In this document: piece after piece, positions 7,053-16,366 of the stretch
Layout of the letters: the number at the start of each line of letters is the position of its first letter
Numbering within the stretch: position 1 is the first letter of the stretch
Origin: Oryzomonas japonica
GTDB taxonomy: Bacteria > Desulfobacterota > Desulfuromonadia > Geobacterales > Pseudopelobacteraceae
Length of the DNA: 64,000 nucleotides
Direction: 5' to 3'
NCBI RefSeq assembly: GCF_008802365.1
Contig: NZ_VZQZ01000001.1
Coordinates: 62,001-126,000, forward strand
Notes under the pieces: generated by a model
Told to the model about the DNA's origin: nothing
The model's input: only the letters and a program-made list of their open reading frames with translations
Database searches by the model: none
Position numbers and translations under genes: made by a program

Positions 7053-7489
7053 TGGATTTTTTCAGTTCAATGAATATCAGCTCCTCGGCCCTTACGGCTG
7101 AGCGCACCAGGATGAACCTGATCTCCAGCAATCTGGCCAATGCCGGTTCAACCCGGACATCCGAGGGGGGGCCCTACAAGCGTAAGGATGCGGTCTTTTC
7201 CGCAACCCCCCTGGAAAGCGGCTTCAACCGGGCCTTGAACAGCGCTGTCGGCCAACAGACCCGCCAGGTGGAGGTCACCGAGATCGTAGAGGACCAGAAC
7301 CCCCCACGCATGCAGTACGATCCCGGCCACCCCGACGCCAACGCCCAGGGGTACGTGGCCATGCCCAATGTCAATGTGGTCGAGGAGATGGCGGACATGA
7401 TCAGCGCAAGCCGCAGTTATGAAGCCAATGTGACGGCTGTCCAGGCGGCCAAGAACATGGCCCTGAAAACGCTTGAAATCGGCAAGTAG
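7052..7489 (+). CDS. flgC: Flagellar proximal rod protein FlgC
   Basis: 145 residues. The N-terminus 'ISSSALTAERTRMNLISSNLANAGSTRT' is the FlgC form of the rod/hook motif. The C-terminus 'VNVVEEMADMISASRSYEANVTAVQAAKNM' is the conserved FlgBC/flg_bbr helix. It builds the proximal rod with FlgB, FlgF and FliE, and is exported unfolded without a signal peptide. It overlaps flgB by one base (TAATGG) and is followed 62 bases later by fliE, the standard order. Confidence 0.95.
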   Translation: MDFFSSMNISSSALTAERTRMNLISSNLANAGSTRTSEGGPYKRKDAVFSATPLESGFNRALNSAVGQQTRQVEVTEIVEDQNPPRMQYDPGHPDANAQGYVAMPNVNVVEEMADMISASRSYEANVTAVQAAKNMALKTLEIGK

Positions 7490-7551
7490 TTTCCCAGTCT
7501 CGCCTCAGTGCCTTCGCGTGCGTGGCGGGCTGAACCTTCGGGAGGTTTAGT

Positions 7552-7854
7552 GTGGATGTAAAAGGTATAGAAAGCGGCCTCGGCCTCGGCGCGGTATTCC
7601 CTGGGGTCGGCGAGGCAAAATCGGCGTCTGCGCCCGAAGGGGCCGGCAAATTTTTCAGCGAACTCGTCTCCAAGGTGAATGACCTGCAGACCCAATCCGA
7701 TCAGGCCATCCAAGGCCTTGCCACGGGAGAAAACAAAAATCTCCATGAAGTCATGATCTCCATGGAAAAGGCGAGCATCTCCTTCCAATTCTTGGCCCAG
7801 GTGCGCAATAAGGCTGTCGAGGCATATCAGGAAGTGATGCGCATGCAGGTGTAG
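7552..7854 (+). CDS. fliE: Flagellar hook-basal body complex protein FliE
   Basis: 100 residues. FliE is the adapter linking the MS-ring/export gate to the rod. The C-terminal half carries the family signature: '[27 protein letters not shown]', then '[38 protein letters not shown]'. The chosen start is GTG 7552 with GGGAGG at 7540-7545; no ATG lies upstream in frame. Placement between flgC and fliF is canonical. Confidence 0.93.
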   Translation: MDVKGIESGLGLGAVFPGVGEAKSASAPEGAGKFFSELVSKVNDLQTQSDQAIQGLATGENKNLHEVMISMEKASISFQFLAQVRNKAVEAYQEVMRMQV

Positions 7855-7928
7855 GACGTGTAGTCCGTAAGGTCCCCTGATTCTCGGCTGTTGCAAAGAA
7901 ATTCCGTTTTTCACCTGTATCTGAAAGG

Positions 7929-9530
7929 ATGTTAGCGTTCTACATGCCCGAAGGATTCCAAAGAGTTATAGAGCCTTTCATGGCGTTGTCCCCCGGCAAA
8001 CGCATGCTCATCGCCGGCATCGCGCTGTTGTCGGCGTTGGCCTTCGCGGTGCTGATCTTTGTCGTGAATCGTACCGACTATAAGCCGCTTTTTACCAACC
8101 TTTCCGCTGAGGATGCGGGGGAAATCGTAAAAAAGCTGAAGGATGCCAAGACCCCTTACCAGATCACGGCAGACGGCAAGGGGATTCTCGTCCCGTCCGA
8201 CAAGGTGTATGAGATGCGGCTTTCCTTGGCTTCGGAGGGGTTGCCCCAGGGCGGCGGCGTCGGTTTCGAGATCTTTGACCGCAAGAATTTCGGCATGACG
8301 GAGTTCGTCCAGAAACTCAACTACCAGCGTGCCCTCCAGGGGGAGCTGTCCCGTACCATTTCCCAGATAAATGGCGTCGAGCAGGCGCGCGTTCATCTCG
8401 TGATGCCGGAAAAATCGCTCTTCAAGGAGAGTGAAAAACCTGCCACCGCTTCAATTGTGCTCAAGATGAAATCGAACCGCTCCCTGAGCGATGGCGAGGT
8501 CCAGGGTGTGGTGCATCTGGTCGCTTCTTCCATTGAGGGAATGGACCCCGAGCATGTCACCGTCCTGGACAGCCGCGGCAAGATCCTCAGCAAGGGGGGC
8601 AGCAGCGACCCGGCGGCCCGCATGACCGCTTCCATGCAGGATACCCAGCGCGCCTACGAAAAGAACGTTGAAGAACGCATCCAGTCGCTTCTGGACCGCA
8701 TTGTCGGTTCGGGCAAATCGGTGGCGCGGGCAACAGCGACCTTTGACTTCAAACAGGTGGAGCGGGTCGACGAGAAGTTCGACCCGGAAACCATTGCCGT
8801 CAGAAGCGAGCAGCGCACCGAGGAGAAGGGGGCGTCCACCACCGCGATCGCCGGTGTCCCGGGCGTGCAGACCAACCTGGGCAAGACCGCTCCCAAACCG
8901 AATTCGACGTCCGGCGGCGGCTCCAAAAACGATGAGACCCTTAATTACGAGGTGAGCCGGTCGACCTCCAAGACGATCGAACCGGTGGGGACCTTGAGTA
9001 AAATCTCCGTGGCCGTCCTTGTGGACGGCAAGTACGAGATGCCCGTAGCCGTCAAGGATGGGCAGGTCGGCAAAGCCAAATATGTCCCCCGTTCTCCCGA
9101 CGAGTTGCAGAAGATCGATGCCCTTGTCAAGAGTGCGATCGGCTTCAGCGCCGAGCGGGGAGACCAACTGAGCGTACAGAACATCCCGTTCCAGGATATG
9201 GGCGATACGGGCATGGACGAGACGCCCTCCTGGTGGAGCAGCCCCTTCTTCATGGCGCTCTACAAAAACCTGCTGATCGGCCTGGGCTTCCTGGCGATGG
9301 TCCTCTTCATTATCAGGCCGCTCCTCAAATCGCTCAAGGTGATAAAGCAACCGGTATTTGAAACGTTTGAACCGCTCGGCGAGGCGCCCGAAAAGCTCTC
9401 TTCCGCCGAAAAGGCCCAGATAGCCGTGCAGGTGGCTGAACAACAGAGTCTTATCGAGACGGCTAAAAAGGATCCCTACCAGGTTGCCCAGATACTTCAG
9501 AACTGGTTGGGCGAAGAGAACAACAACTAA
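7929..9530 (+). CDS. fliF: Flagellar MS-ring protein FliF
   Basis: 533 residues. FliF forms the inner-membrane MS ring on which the basal body is built. There are two membrane helices: one near residues 30-48 ('IAGIALLSALAFAVLIFVV') and one near 442-463 ('NLLIGLGFLAMVLFIIRPLL'). Between them lies the periplasmic YscJ/FliF ring-building region ('LPQGGGVGFEIFDRKNFGMTEFVQ'). The C-terminal tail after the second helix should bind FliG. Two starts compete. ATG 7929 has AAGG directly abutting it; ATG 7944 (MPEGFQ) has the same AAGG about 14 bases away. Neither spacing is ideal. Confidence 0.95.
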   Translation: MLAFYMPEGFQRVIEPFMALSPGKRMLIAGIALLSALAFAVLIFVVNRTDYKPLFTNLSAEDAGEIVKKLKDAKTPYQITADGKGILVPSDKVYEMRLSLASEGLPQGGGVGFEIFDRKNFGMTEFVQKLNYQRALQGELSRTISQINGVEQARVHLVMPEKSLFKESEKPATASIVLKMKSNRSLSDGEVQGVVHLVASSIEGMDPEHVTVLDSRGKILSKGGSSDPAARMTASMQDTQRAYEKNVEERIQSLLDRIVGSGKSVARATATFDFKQVERVDEKFDPETIAVRSEQRTEEKGASTTAIAGVPGVQTNLGKTAPKPNSTSGGGSKNDETLNYEVSRSTSKTIEPVGTLSKISVAVLVDGKYEMPVAVKDGQVGKAKYVPRSPDELQKIDALVKSAIGFSAERGDQLSVQNIPFQDMGDTGMDETPSWWSSPFFMALYKNLLIGLGFLAMVLFIIRPLLKSLKVIKQPVFETFEPLGEAPEKLSSAEKAQIAVQVAEQQSLIETAKKDPYQVAQILQNWLGEENNN

Positions 9531-9561
9531 AAAATATTCATAGCGATGAACGGGTGTATTC

Positions 9562-10566
9562 ATGACAGGGTCCATGACGGGGTCTGAAAAAGCTGCCATC
9601 CTGCTGCTCTACCTTGGCAACGAGGTTACCAGCAAGGTGTTCGAGCATTTGGATGACGACGAGATAAAGAAGATCAGCAAGAGCATGGCCCACTTGGGCC
9701 ATGTTCCGCGCAGCACCATTATGGAAGTGGTGGAGGATTTCACCGGCGTTATCAACCCCGAGGCGGGAATTTTCTCCCAGGGGGAAGAGTTCGTTCGCAA
9801 GATCCTGGAAAAGGCGCTTGGCCCTGCTAAAGCGGATATGCTCATGGAGGAGTTGCAGGCCTCCAGTTACGGCGATCTGGTGGATATCCTGGGCAATATG
9901 GATTCCAAGAGTATTGCCAACTTCCTGTCCCAGGAGCATCCTCAGACCGTTGCGGTCATCCTGGCCAAGCTGAAATCCAAGCAGACCAGCGAGATCATCA
10001 GCCTTCTCCCCCAGGAACTGCAGGCCGAAGTCGTATTGCGGATTGCCGATGTCGAGCAGGTTTCTCCGGATATCCTCCAGGAGATCGACGACGTAGTCCG
10101 GCGGGAAATCAAGTCCATGGGTGGTGTCCAGCGCTACAAGGTGGGCGGTGTCGAGAAGGTTGTGGACATGTTCAACCACTTCGACCGCAGCAAGGAAAAA
10201 CAGATCCTTGACAAACTGGACGTACTCAGCCCGCCCCTTGCCGAGATCATCCGCAAGCACCTGTTTACCTTCGAGGATATCTTCAAGCTGGATGACCGCA
10301 GTATTCAGGCCATCATGCGTGAGGTCTCCAACGACACCCTGACCCTGGCCATGAAGACGTCAACGGACGAGGTCAAGGACAAAATCTTCAAGAACATCTC
10401 CAGCCGCGCGGCGGAAATGATCAAGGAGGACCTGGAGGTCATGGGACCGGTGCGGCTCTCGGATGTGGACAAGGCCCAGTCGGAAATCATCAAGGTTGTG
10501 CGCAAGATGGAAGAGGAAGGCAAGATCGTGCTTGCCGGCCGCGGGGGAGACGATGTCCTCGTCTAA
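9562..10566 (+). CDS. fliG: Flagellar motor switch protein FliG
   Basis: 334 residues, the C-ring protein that binds FliF and contacts the stator. The N-terminal domain 'EKAAILLLYLGNEVTSKVFEHLDDDEI', middle domain 'EHPQTVAVILAKLK' and 'LRIADVEQVSPDILQEID', and charge-bearing C-terminal domain 'FTFEDIFKLDDRSIQAIMREV' are all in order. The torque-helix charges (Lys/Arg/Asp/Glu near 'DDRSIQAIMREVSNDTL') are kept. Its last 14 bases overlap the start of fliH. Confidence 0.97.
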   Translation: MTGSMTGSEKAAILLLYLGNEVTSKVFEHLDDDEIKKISKSMAHLGHVPRSTIMEVVEDFTGVINPEAGIFSQGEEFVRKILEKALGPAKADMLMEELQASSYGDLVDILGNMDSKSIANFLSQEHPQTVAVILAKLKSKQTSEIISLLPQELQAEVVLRIADVEQVSPDILQEIDDVVRREIKSMGGVQRYKVGGVEKVVDMFNHFDRSKEKQILDKLDVLSPPLAEIIRKHLFTFEDIFKLDDRSIQAIMREVSNDTLTLAMKTSTDEVKDKIFKNISSRAAEMIKEDLEVMGPVRLSDVDKAQSEIIKVVRKMEEEGKIVLAGRGGDDVLV

Positions 10567-11293
10567 GATCTTCAAAGCGGCGGAAACGGAAGGGATCGTC
10601 GTCACCGAGTATACCTTCGGCCAGGTCGGCCAGGCGAACGGCGCTGTCCATGAAACCGGCTTTGTCCCCATGGGGCTCTTCGACTCATCGGAGATCAACG
10701 CGGCACCGGTTGCCCCGTCTCCCGAAGCGGCCCCGGAGGTTGTGGAGCCCGCCGGGGTGGCCATGACCGAGGAGGAGCTGGACCAACAGCTTCGCGACGC
10801 CTTCAACAGCGGCCTCCAGGAGGGTAAAAACCTGGCCGAACGCGGCCTGGTGAACGTCTTCAGATCGCTCAGGACCGCGGCCGAAGGGATTCGCGACCTG
10901 CGGGAGAAGGTTCTGCGGGAGTCGGAGGAAGAACTCCTCAAGCTCGTCATCATGGTCGCCCGCAAGGTGATTCTGCGGGAAGTCAAGATGGACCGCTCCA
11001 TCCTCGAAGATGTGGTCCAATCGGCCATTGCGGGGCTCTCTGAGCGTGACATGGTAACGGTGCGTCTGCACCCTGACGATCATGCGCTGATTACCAGCGG
11101 CCATGGGGACTATTTCCAGCAGGAGTTGAAGAGCGACCGGATGACCTTCAGGGCCGATGCCGCCGTTTTACCGGGCAATTGCCAGATAGATACCGAGATG
11201 GGCACCATTGATGCCAGCGTTGATGGCCAGCTCGACGAGATCTATCGGCGCCTGCTCGAAGAGCGGAGCCGGGCCTCGGCTCCCGACGCCTGA
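10553..11293 (+). CDS. fliH: Flagellar export ATPase regulator FliH
   Basis: 246 residues counted from ATG 10553 (MSSSKIF), which lies inside the fliG tail; the open frame extends further upstream but there it is only a fliG shadow. FliH is the peripheral stalk that holds the FliI ATPase at the C ring. The middle section is acidic and helical ('MTEEELDQQLRDAFNSGLQEGKNLAERG', with GxxxG-type spacing). The C-terminal half 'VIMVARKVILREVKMDRSILEDVVQSAIAGL' is the conserved FliH/V-ATPase E-subunit-like region. It is followed by fliI after 13 bases. Confidence 0.92.
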   Translation: MSSSKIFKAAETEGIVVTEYTFGQVGQANGAVHETGFVPMGLFDSSEINAAPVAPSPEAAPEVVEPAGVAMTEEELDQQLRDAFNSGLQEGKNLAERGLVNVFRSLRTAAEGIRDLREKVLRESEEELLKLVIMVARKVILREVKMDRSILEDVVQSAIAGLSERDMVTVRLHPDDHALITSGHGDYFQQELKSDRMTFRADAAVLPGNCQIDTEMGTIDASVDGQLDEIYRRLLEERSRASAPDA

Positions 11294-11306
11294 GGCCGGG
11301 GAGAGC

Positions 11307-12620
11307 ATGTCGCACCTCAACCTGAAGAAATACCGGACAGCGCTGGAATCAGCCAAGCCGGTAAAATTGCACGGCAAGGTCACCCAGGTCGTCGGGTTGG
11401 TGATCGAGGGGTATTGCCCGGATACGTCGGTTGGGGCCATTTGCGAGATCAAACCCCAGAACGGGGAGCCGATTCCGGCTGAGGTGGTCGGCTTCCGCAA
11501 CAACAAGACCCTCCTGATGCCGTTGGGAGAGTTGCGGGGCGTAGGATTGGACAGCCTGATCTCCGTCCGGCGGGAAAACGCCACATTGGGCGTGGGGCCG
11601 CTGATGCTGGGCCGGGTGATTGACGGTCTCGGCAACCCCATAGACGATAAGGGGCCGATCAGGGTGGAGGAGGAGTACCCGATCTATGCAACGCCGGTCA
11701 ACCCCATGACACGGCCCCCCATCAGAAAGCCGCTCGACCTGGGTATCCGCAGTATCAACGGGCTTCTGACCTGCGGCCAGGGGCAGCGGGTCGGCATTAT
11801 GGCCGGTTCCGGCGTCGGAAAATCGACACTCCTGGGGATGATCGCCCGCTATACCGAGGCGGATGTCAACGTGATCGCCCTGATCGGTGAGCGGGGGCGC
11901 GAGCTGCGGGAGTTCATCGAGAAGGACCTCCAGGAGCAGGGGCTCAAGAAAACGGTGGTGGTGGTCGCTACCTCGGACCAGCCGCCGCTTGTCCGCATGC
12001 GGGGCGCTTATATCGCCACCACCATTGCCGAATATTTTCAGAAACAGGGCAAGAAGGTGCTGCTGATGATGGACTCGGCCACCCGGTTTGCCATGGCCAT
12101 GCGCGAAGTCGGTTTGGCTATCGGGGAGCCGCCGACCACCAAGGGATACACGCCATCGGTCTTTGCCGCCCTGCCCAAGCTGCTGGAACGCACCGGCAAT
12201 TTCCCCGACGGGAGCATCACCGGCCTGTACACCGTGCTGGTCGAAGGGGACGATTTCAACGAACCGATATCGGACGCCATGCGCAGCATCCTGGACGGCC
12301 ATATCGTCCTCTCCCGAAGCCTGGCGGCACGCAACATCTATCCGCCCATCGATGTGCTGGCCAGTGCCAGCAGGGTCATGGCGGATGTGGCCACCCGCGA
12401 GCACCTGGACCTGGCCGGCAAGTTCAAGGAAGCACTGGCAACGCACCGCCAGTCCGAGGATCTTATCAATATCGGGGCCTACAAGGCGGGCAGCAATCCC
12501 GGTATAGATTATGCTATAGCACGCTATGACGGCATGGTGACGTATCTCAAACAGGCCGTCCAAGACCCGGTGTCCATGGCCGATGCCGTCCAAGGTCTCA
12601 AGAAGCTCTTTGATGCCTGA
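11307..12620 (+). CDS. fliI: Flagellum-specific export ATPase FliI
   Basis: 437 residues counted from ATG 11307 (MSHLNLKKY, GGGGAGAG just before). FliI is an F1-beta-like hexameric ATPase that unloads chaperones and primes substrates for the flagellar export gate. The Walker A loop 'GSGVGKST' lies at about 166-173. 'LIGERGRELREFIEKDL' and the Walker B strand 'KVLLMMDSATRFAMAMREVGLAIGEPP' follow. The DxxTR and 'GEPPTTKGY' segments are typical of T3SS ATPases. It lies between fliH and fliJ as expected. Confidence 0.97.
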   Translation: MSHLNLKKYRTALESAKPVKLHGKVTQVVGLVIEGYCPDTSVGAICEIKPQNGEPIPAEVVGFRNNKTLLMPLGELRGVGLDSLISVRRENATLGVGPLMLGRVIDGLGNPIDDKGPIRVEEEYPIYATPVNPMTRPPIRKPLDLGIRSINGLLTCGQGQRVGIMAGSGVGKSTLLGMIARYTEADVNVIALIGERGRELREFIEKDLQEQGLKKTVVVVATSDQPPLVRMRGAYIATTIAEYFQKQGKKVLLMMDSATRFAMAMREVGLAIGEPPTTKGYTPSVFAALPKLLERTGNFPDGSITGLYTVLVEGDDFNEPISDAMRSILDGHIVLSRSLAARNIYPPIDVLASASRVMADVATREHLDLAGKFKEALATHRQSEDLINIGAYKAGSNPGIDYAIARYDGMVTYLKQAVQDPVSMADAVQGLKKLFDA

Positions 12621-12643
12621 ACAGCAGACCGAGGTGAGCGTTC

Positions 12644-13087
12644 GTGAAAGGCAATGGCTTCAAACTGGAGCAGGTGCTCAACTACCGCTGCGAAATCGAG
12701 AAGATGCGCAAGCAGGAGTTTGCCTCGGCCAAGCGTGATTTCGAGCATGCGGGCGACCGGCTCAAACGGGAAAAAGAGCGCGTGGCAAATCTTGCCGAGG
12801 AGTTCAGCCACCGCCAGGGCGAACTGGAAAGCATCCAGGAAATGCGCATGTATGCCGATTTCTTTGCCCGCAAGCGTGAAGATATCAAGCAGCAAAAGGA
12901 ACGGCTCGATCAACTCGGTACCATCATGAATGATCGGCGAGATTTTTTACTGGATGCGGCCAAGGACAAAAAAGTGTTGGAATCGCTTAAAGAACAGAAG
13001 GCGAAAGAGTTCAAACGGATGATGGACCATAAGGAACAGGCGTTTTTGGACGAAATATCCATCCAGAAAAAGGGTAACAAACCGTGA
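12644..13087 (+). CDS. fliJ: Flagellar export protein FliJ
   Basis: 147 residues, almost entirely charged helix compatible with an antiparallel coiled coil. FliJ is the central stalk-like general chaperone that works with FliI and FlhA. Representative stretch: 'EIEKMRKQEFASAKRDFEHA'. The start is GTG 12644 after GAGGTGAG. The C-terminus overlaps the next gene by four bases (GTGATG). Sequence is poorly conserved in this family, so the call rests on position, length and coiled-coil composition together. Confidence 0.88.
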   Translation: MKGNGFKLEQVLNYRCEIEKMRKQEFASAKRDFEHAGDRLKREKERVANLAEEFSHRQGELESIQEMRMYADFFARKREDIKQQKERLDQLGTIMNDRRDFLLDAAKDKKVLESLKEQKAKEFKRMMDHKEQAFLDEISIQKKGNKP

Positions 13088-13656
13088 TGTTCCGTCCAGC
13101 CAGATTATTGACAAAGGTTTCGGTAATGGCCGGTTTGGTTATGGGGATGGTGGCCCTGGTAACCCCCCGGACCGGGGCCGAGAGCGGGAGTCCCGCCAGG
13201 AAGGGAGCAGGGGGGGGAAAAGAAGCTGCGCAAGATCAGACGTTCAGCGCCTCCCGTGCCGCCCGCGAGGAAAAAGCCATCCAGGATGCGCGCCGCCAGC
13301 AACTGGTGACGAAAGAAGCCGCGCTGGCCGCCAAGGAGCAGGAGCTGAAAAAACTCAGCGCCAAGCTCGAAGCCCAGGTCAAGGCCCTGGAGGAGAGCAA
13401 AAAGAGGGTCGATGAGAGCATGAAGGTGCGCTCCACGGCCCAGAAAAAAACGCAGGACGAAAAGATGCAAAAGATGGTCAAACTGTTCAAGACCCTGCGT
13501 GGCGAACAGGCCGGCCAATATATTGACAGCTTGCACGAAGACCTGGCCCTGGCGCTACTGAGCCGGCTGGACACGAAGACGGTGGCGAAACTGGCTCCCT
13601 TCATCAATCAGCCGCGGGTCGTCAGGTGGATAAGTGAAAATCTTCGGGGAAGATAA
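13084..13656 (+). CDS. MotE-like flagellar protein (MgtE N-terminal-type domain)
   Basis: 190 residues. It has an N-terminal hydrophobic segment 'VSVMAGLVMGMVALVTP', a long Lys/Glu/Ala coiled coil at about 55-120 ('KEAALAAKEQELKKLSAKLE'), and a C-terminal helical domain 'MVKLFKTLRGEQAGQYIDSLHEDLALALLSRLDTKTVAKLAPFI' like the MgtE_N/FliG-like fold. This is the pattern of MotE/YlxF-type proteins encoded after fliJ, which in other bacteria act in the periplasm as motor or stator chaperones. Here the stator genes are not adjacent. The start is GTG 13084, with ATG 13087 as an alternative. Confidence 0.75.
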   Translation: MMFRPARLLTKVSVMAGLVMGMVALVTPRTGAESGSPARKGAGGGKEAAQDQTFSASRAAREEKAIQDARRQQLVTKEAALAAKEQELKKLSAKLEAQVKALEESKKRVDESMKVRSTAQKKTQDEKMQKMVKLFKTLRGEQAGQYIDSLHEDLALALLSRLDTKTVAKLAPFINQPRVVRWISENLRGR

Positions 13657-13728
13657 GAAATCGGCTTTTATGGGCACGTAACTGTCCCTGCCTATAAAAA
13701 ATTCCGTGAGAAGGGAGGTGAAACGAAA

Positions 13729-15678
13729 ATGGAAACAGGACAGATGAGTATGATGCCGGCGAGTGCCGGTGTGGCAACGCTGGCTGCTACGCAGCTCGCT
13801 TCTCCCACAGCCGGGTTAGTGGAGGCGGGAGAGCAGGCCGGCGGCAATTTCGTCGGGGTGCTGCAAGGGATGACGGCCCAGAAGGTGCCTCAGGGGGCCG
13901 TTTCCGCCGGCAAAGGCGCTCCGGCGTCGGCGCCGCCGGAGAAGGATGGCGGGACCGATGCCGCGACGGTCGTGCAGGATGGTATGACCGGGCTGATGGC
14001 GGGATTGCTCAATCAGCTCGATATGAGCGCCAAACCGCTTGCAACAACGGGCGCGGAGCCCACTACCGATGTGCCGCCGGCGGGCACTTCGGCCGCAAAG
14101 CCACAGGATGTGGCGCTGAATGCAGACGGAATACAGTCGGCCCTGCTGGTTCAGATGAATGGCAGCAGAATGCTGCAAGCCGATGGCACGGTTATTCAGC
14201 AGAATGCTGCGGCGCCGGTGTCGGAGGTGAGTACAACAACAGGTGGGGCCCAGCCGATTCGGATGAGTGACAGCGCAATGCTGCGGGCGGATGGCACGGC
14301 TGCCCAGCCGAATGTTGCCGCGCTGGTGCCAGAAAGTGCCGTTGCAACCGATGACCGCGCCATGGCTACCCCGGCGGCGTTGGCCGCAGGAATTGACGGC
14401 GGGCAGAAGCCGGCCGGAGATGCGAGATCGCTAACGGCCGCCCAGACGGCTCCGGCGGCAGCACAGACGGTTATGGCCGCAGCAGAGCAGAACGCTCTGA
14501 TGACGAACGTTGGCAACCTTTCCACAGAACGTGGCATAGCGTCGAACGGTCAGGCAGGAAGTGCCGGTGAAGCAACGCTCTCCCGTGCAGAGTCGAACAC
14601 GCCGGGGAAGGCCTCTGCAGAGGTCAAAACGGCAACACCAACACAGGTGAATGTGGAACAGCAGCAGGCAGTAATCCTGCCACGTTCAGCCGCCCTTGAG
14701 GCTGCGCTGGCGGGAGGCCCCACCCAGAAAGACGGCAGCACGACGGAGCCGGCCAAAACAGCTCCATCGACGCCAACGGCGCAGAATGCGCAGACACCGG
14801 AAACTCTCCTGGCTACCGCAGGAAAGGCGTCACCGGATGCGCAGCTGCCGAACCAAGCGGCGGCAACCGCCGATACCCGTACCAGCAGCACGGGTGACGG
14901 AACACGAGCGGTCTATACTGGCGTTGTGCCTGAGGCCGGGAAAAAGGGTGTGGAGCTTGGAGGAGAAACCACCCAGACGCGTGTCGAGCGCGGGGCTGTG
15001 GCAAAGGCCGTGGAAAGCGCCTCGGTTGACGTGGCACAATCCCCCGGCGATGCGCCAACCAGCGGTGAGTTCAGCAGTGGCGGCGAGAAAGGTGCGGCGG
15101 ACCAGTTTACAAACGGTCAGTTTCAGACCACCGCGGTGCACCAACAGGGGAAGATCGAAGGCGCAAGCGTAGCGAGCAACATTGCTGCTCCGGTCCAAAA
15201 CAGCGGGCAGCGGCCCGAGCTTTCCGAGCAGATCATGCAGCAGGTCAAGGACCGTCTCGTGAACCACGAGGTCAAAACGGGCACCGACCAGATCGTGCTG
15301 AAGCTTTCGCCGGAAAACCTCGGCGACTTGCGGGTGAACATGAGTATGGACGGGCAACGCCTGAAGGTTGAGATCGTGGCGGAAAACCGTATGGTGCGTG
15401 ACGCCCTGCTGCAAAATACCGACTCGCTCAAGGAGTCGCTGGCGCGGCAGAATATCAGCATGGAGTCCTTTGACGTGACGACCGCCGGTCGCGGCGGAGC
15501 GGGCAACCCCGGCCAGGGGCAACAGCAGAATGCCTGGCGCGAGTTTGCCGAGCAGAAACAACAAAACGCCTGGCTGTCGTCGGGTGGCTACCGTCTGCCG
15601 GATACAGCAACGGCGGTTTCAAGCCAACTGGCATATCAAACGCCATCCCAGCACACGATGGTCGATCTTCATTTTTGA
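13729..15678 (+). CDS. fliK: Flagellar hook-length control protein FliK
   Basis: 649 residues. FliK is exported during hook growth, measures hook length and switches export specificity through FlhB. The N-terminal about 480 residues are low-complexity Ala/Thr/Gly/Gln-rich, typical of the disordered ruler. They include a duplicated roughly 32-residue unit ('MLQADGTVIQQNAAAPVSE' and 'MLRADGTAAQPNVAALVPE', about 14165-14365). The C-terminal Flg_hook domain is clear: 'QIVLKLSPENLGDLRVNMSM' followed by 'RQNISMESFDV'. The ATG at 13729 has GGGAGGTGA ahead of it. Followed 17 bases later by the hook cap flgD. Confidence 0.92.
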   Translation: METGQMSMMPASAGVATLAATQLASPTAGLVEAGEQAGGNFVGVLQGMTAQKVPQGAVSAGKGAPASAPPEKDGGTDAATVVQDGMTGLMAGLLNQLDMSAKPLATTGAEPTTDVPPAGTSAAKPQDVALNADGIQSALLVQMNGSRMLQADGTVIQQNAAAPVSEVSTTTGGAQPIRMSDSAMLRADGTAAQPNVAALVPESAVATDDRAMATPAALAAGIDGGQKPAGDARSLTAAQTAPAAAQTVMAAAEQNALMTNVGNLSTERGIASNGQAGSAGEATLSRAESNTPGKASAEVKTATPTQVNVEQQQAVILPRSAALEAALAGGPTQKDGSTTEPAKTAPSTPTAQNAQTPETLLATAGKASPDAQLPNQAAATADTRTSSTGDGTRAVYTGVVPEAGKKGVELGGETTQTRVERGAVAKAVESASVDVAQSPGDAPTSGEFSSGGEKGAADQFTNGQFQTTAVHQQGKIEGASVASNIAAPVQNSGQRPELSEQIMQQVKDRLVNHEVKTGTDQIVLKLSPENLGDLRVNMSMDGQRLKVEIVAENRMVRDALLQNTDSLKESLARQNISMESFDVTTAGRGGAGNPGQGQQQNAWREFAEQKQQNAWLSSGGYRLPDTATAVSSQLAYQTPSQHTMVDLHF

Positions 15679-15695
15679 AAGAGAGGTGATTTCCA

Positions 15696-16358
15696 ATGGT
15701 AAGTAGCGTCACTTCAACAACCAATACATCGTCGGCCTCGGTCCAAATGCAAAAAGACCTGGGTTTTACCGGCCAGGACTTCCTGAAACTTTTCGTCGCC
15801 CAGCTTCAGAACCAAGACCCCTTGTCACCCCAAGATTCCTCGGCATTTTTGGGACAACTGGCCCAGATGTCCCAAGTGGAACAGGCCTATAATACGAACA
15901 CGAATTTGACGAGTCTGCTAACGGCCCAGAATAACGCCACCAGCATGAATAGCGTGTCGTTTATCGGTAAAACGGTCAAGGCGAACGGCAACAGCGTAGC
16001 GTTCGACGGAACATCGGCGGCAACACTCCAGTACAACCTCGCCGGCGCTTCGACCTCCTCCACCGTCACGATCACCGATGCATCGGGGAAAACGGTCAGG
16101 ACCGCCACCGTCGCGGCACAGTCCGCGGGGGATAACACCTTTACCTGGGATGGGCGTGACAGCAGTGGGACTCTGCTCCCGGCCGGGGCCTACACCTTTG
16201 CCGTGTCGAGCACGTCGGCCAGCGGTTCTGCCGTAACGGCAACCCCCTATACAACCGGGACGGTTAACGGCGTGGCATTTGTCAACGGTGTCCCAACCCT
16301 CACCATCGGCTCCGTGTCCGTGGCGTTGTCCGATGTCCTCAGCGTGAAGGGGGTGTAA
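15696..16358 (+). CDS. flgD: Flagellar hook capping protein FlgD
   Basis: 220 residues. FlgD is the scaffold cap under which FlgE assembles; it is later replaced by FlgK. The conserved N-terminal export/cap segment is present: 'GFTGQDFLKLFVAQLQNQDP' and 'LGQLAQMSQVEQ'. The remainder has the tudor/FNIII-like beta domains, with 'TFTWDGRDSSGTLLPAGAYTF' as the FlgD Ig-like signature. Starts at ATG 15696 after AGAGAGGTGA. Between fliK and the small TIGR02530-type gene, as in many flagellar clusters. Confidence 0.95.
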   Translation: MVSSVTSTTNTSSASVQMQKDLGFTGQDFLKLFVAQLQNQDPLSPQDSSAFLGQLAQMSQVEQAYNTNTNLTSLLTAQNNATSMNSVSFIGKTVKANGNSVAFDGTSAATLQYNLAGASTSSTVTITDASGKTVRTATVAAQSAGDNTFTWDGRDSSGTLLPAGAYTFAVSSTSASGSAVTATPYTTGTVNGVAFVNGVPTLTIGSVSVALSDVLSVKGV

Positions 16359-16366
16359 CCAGAAAA

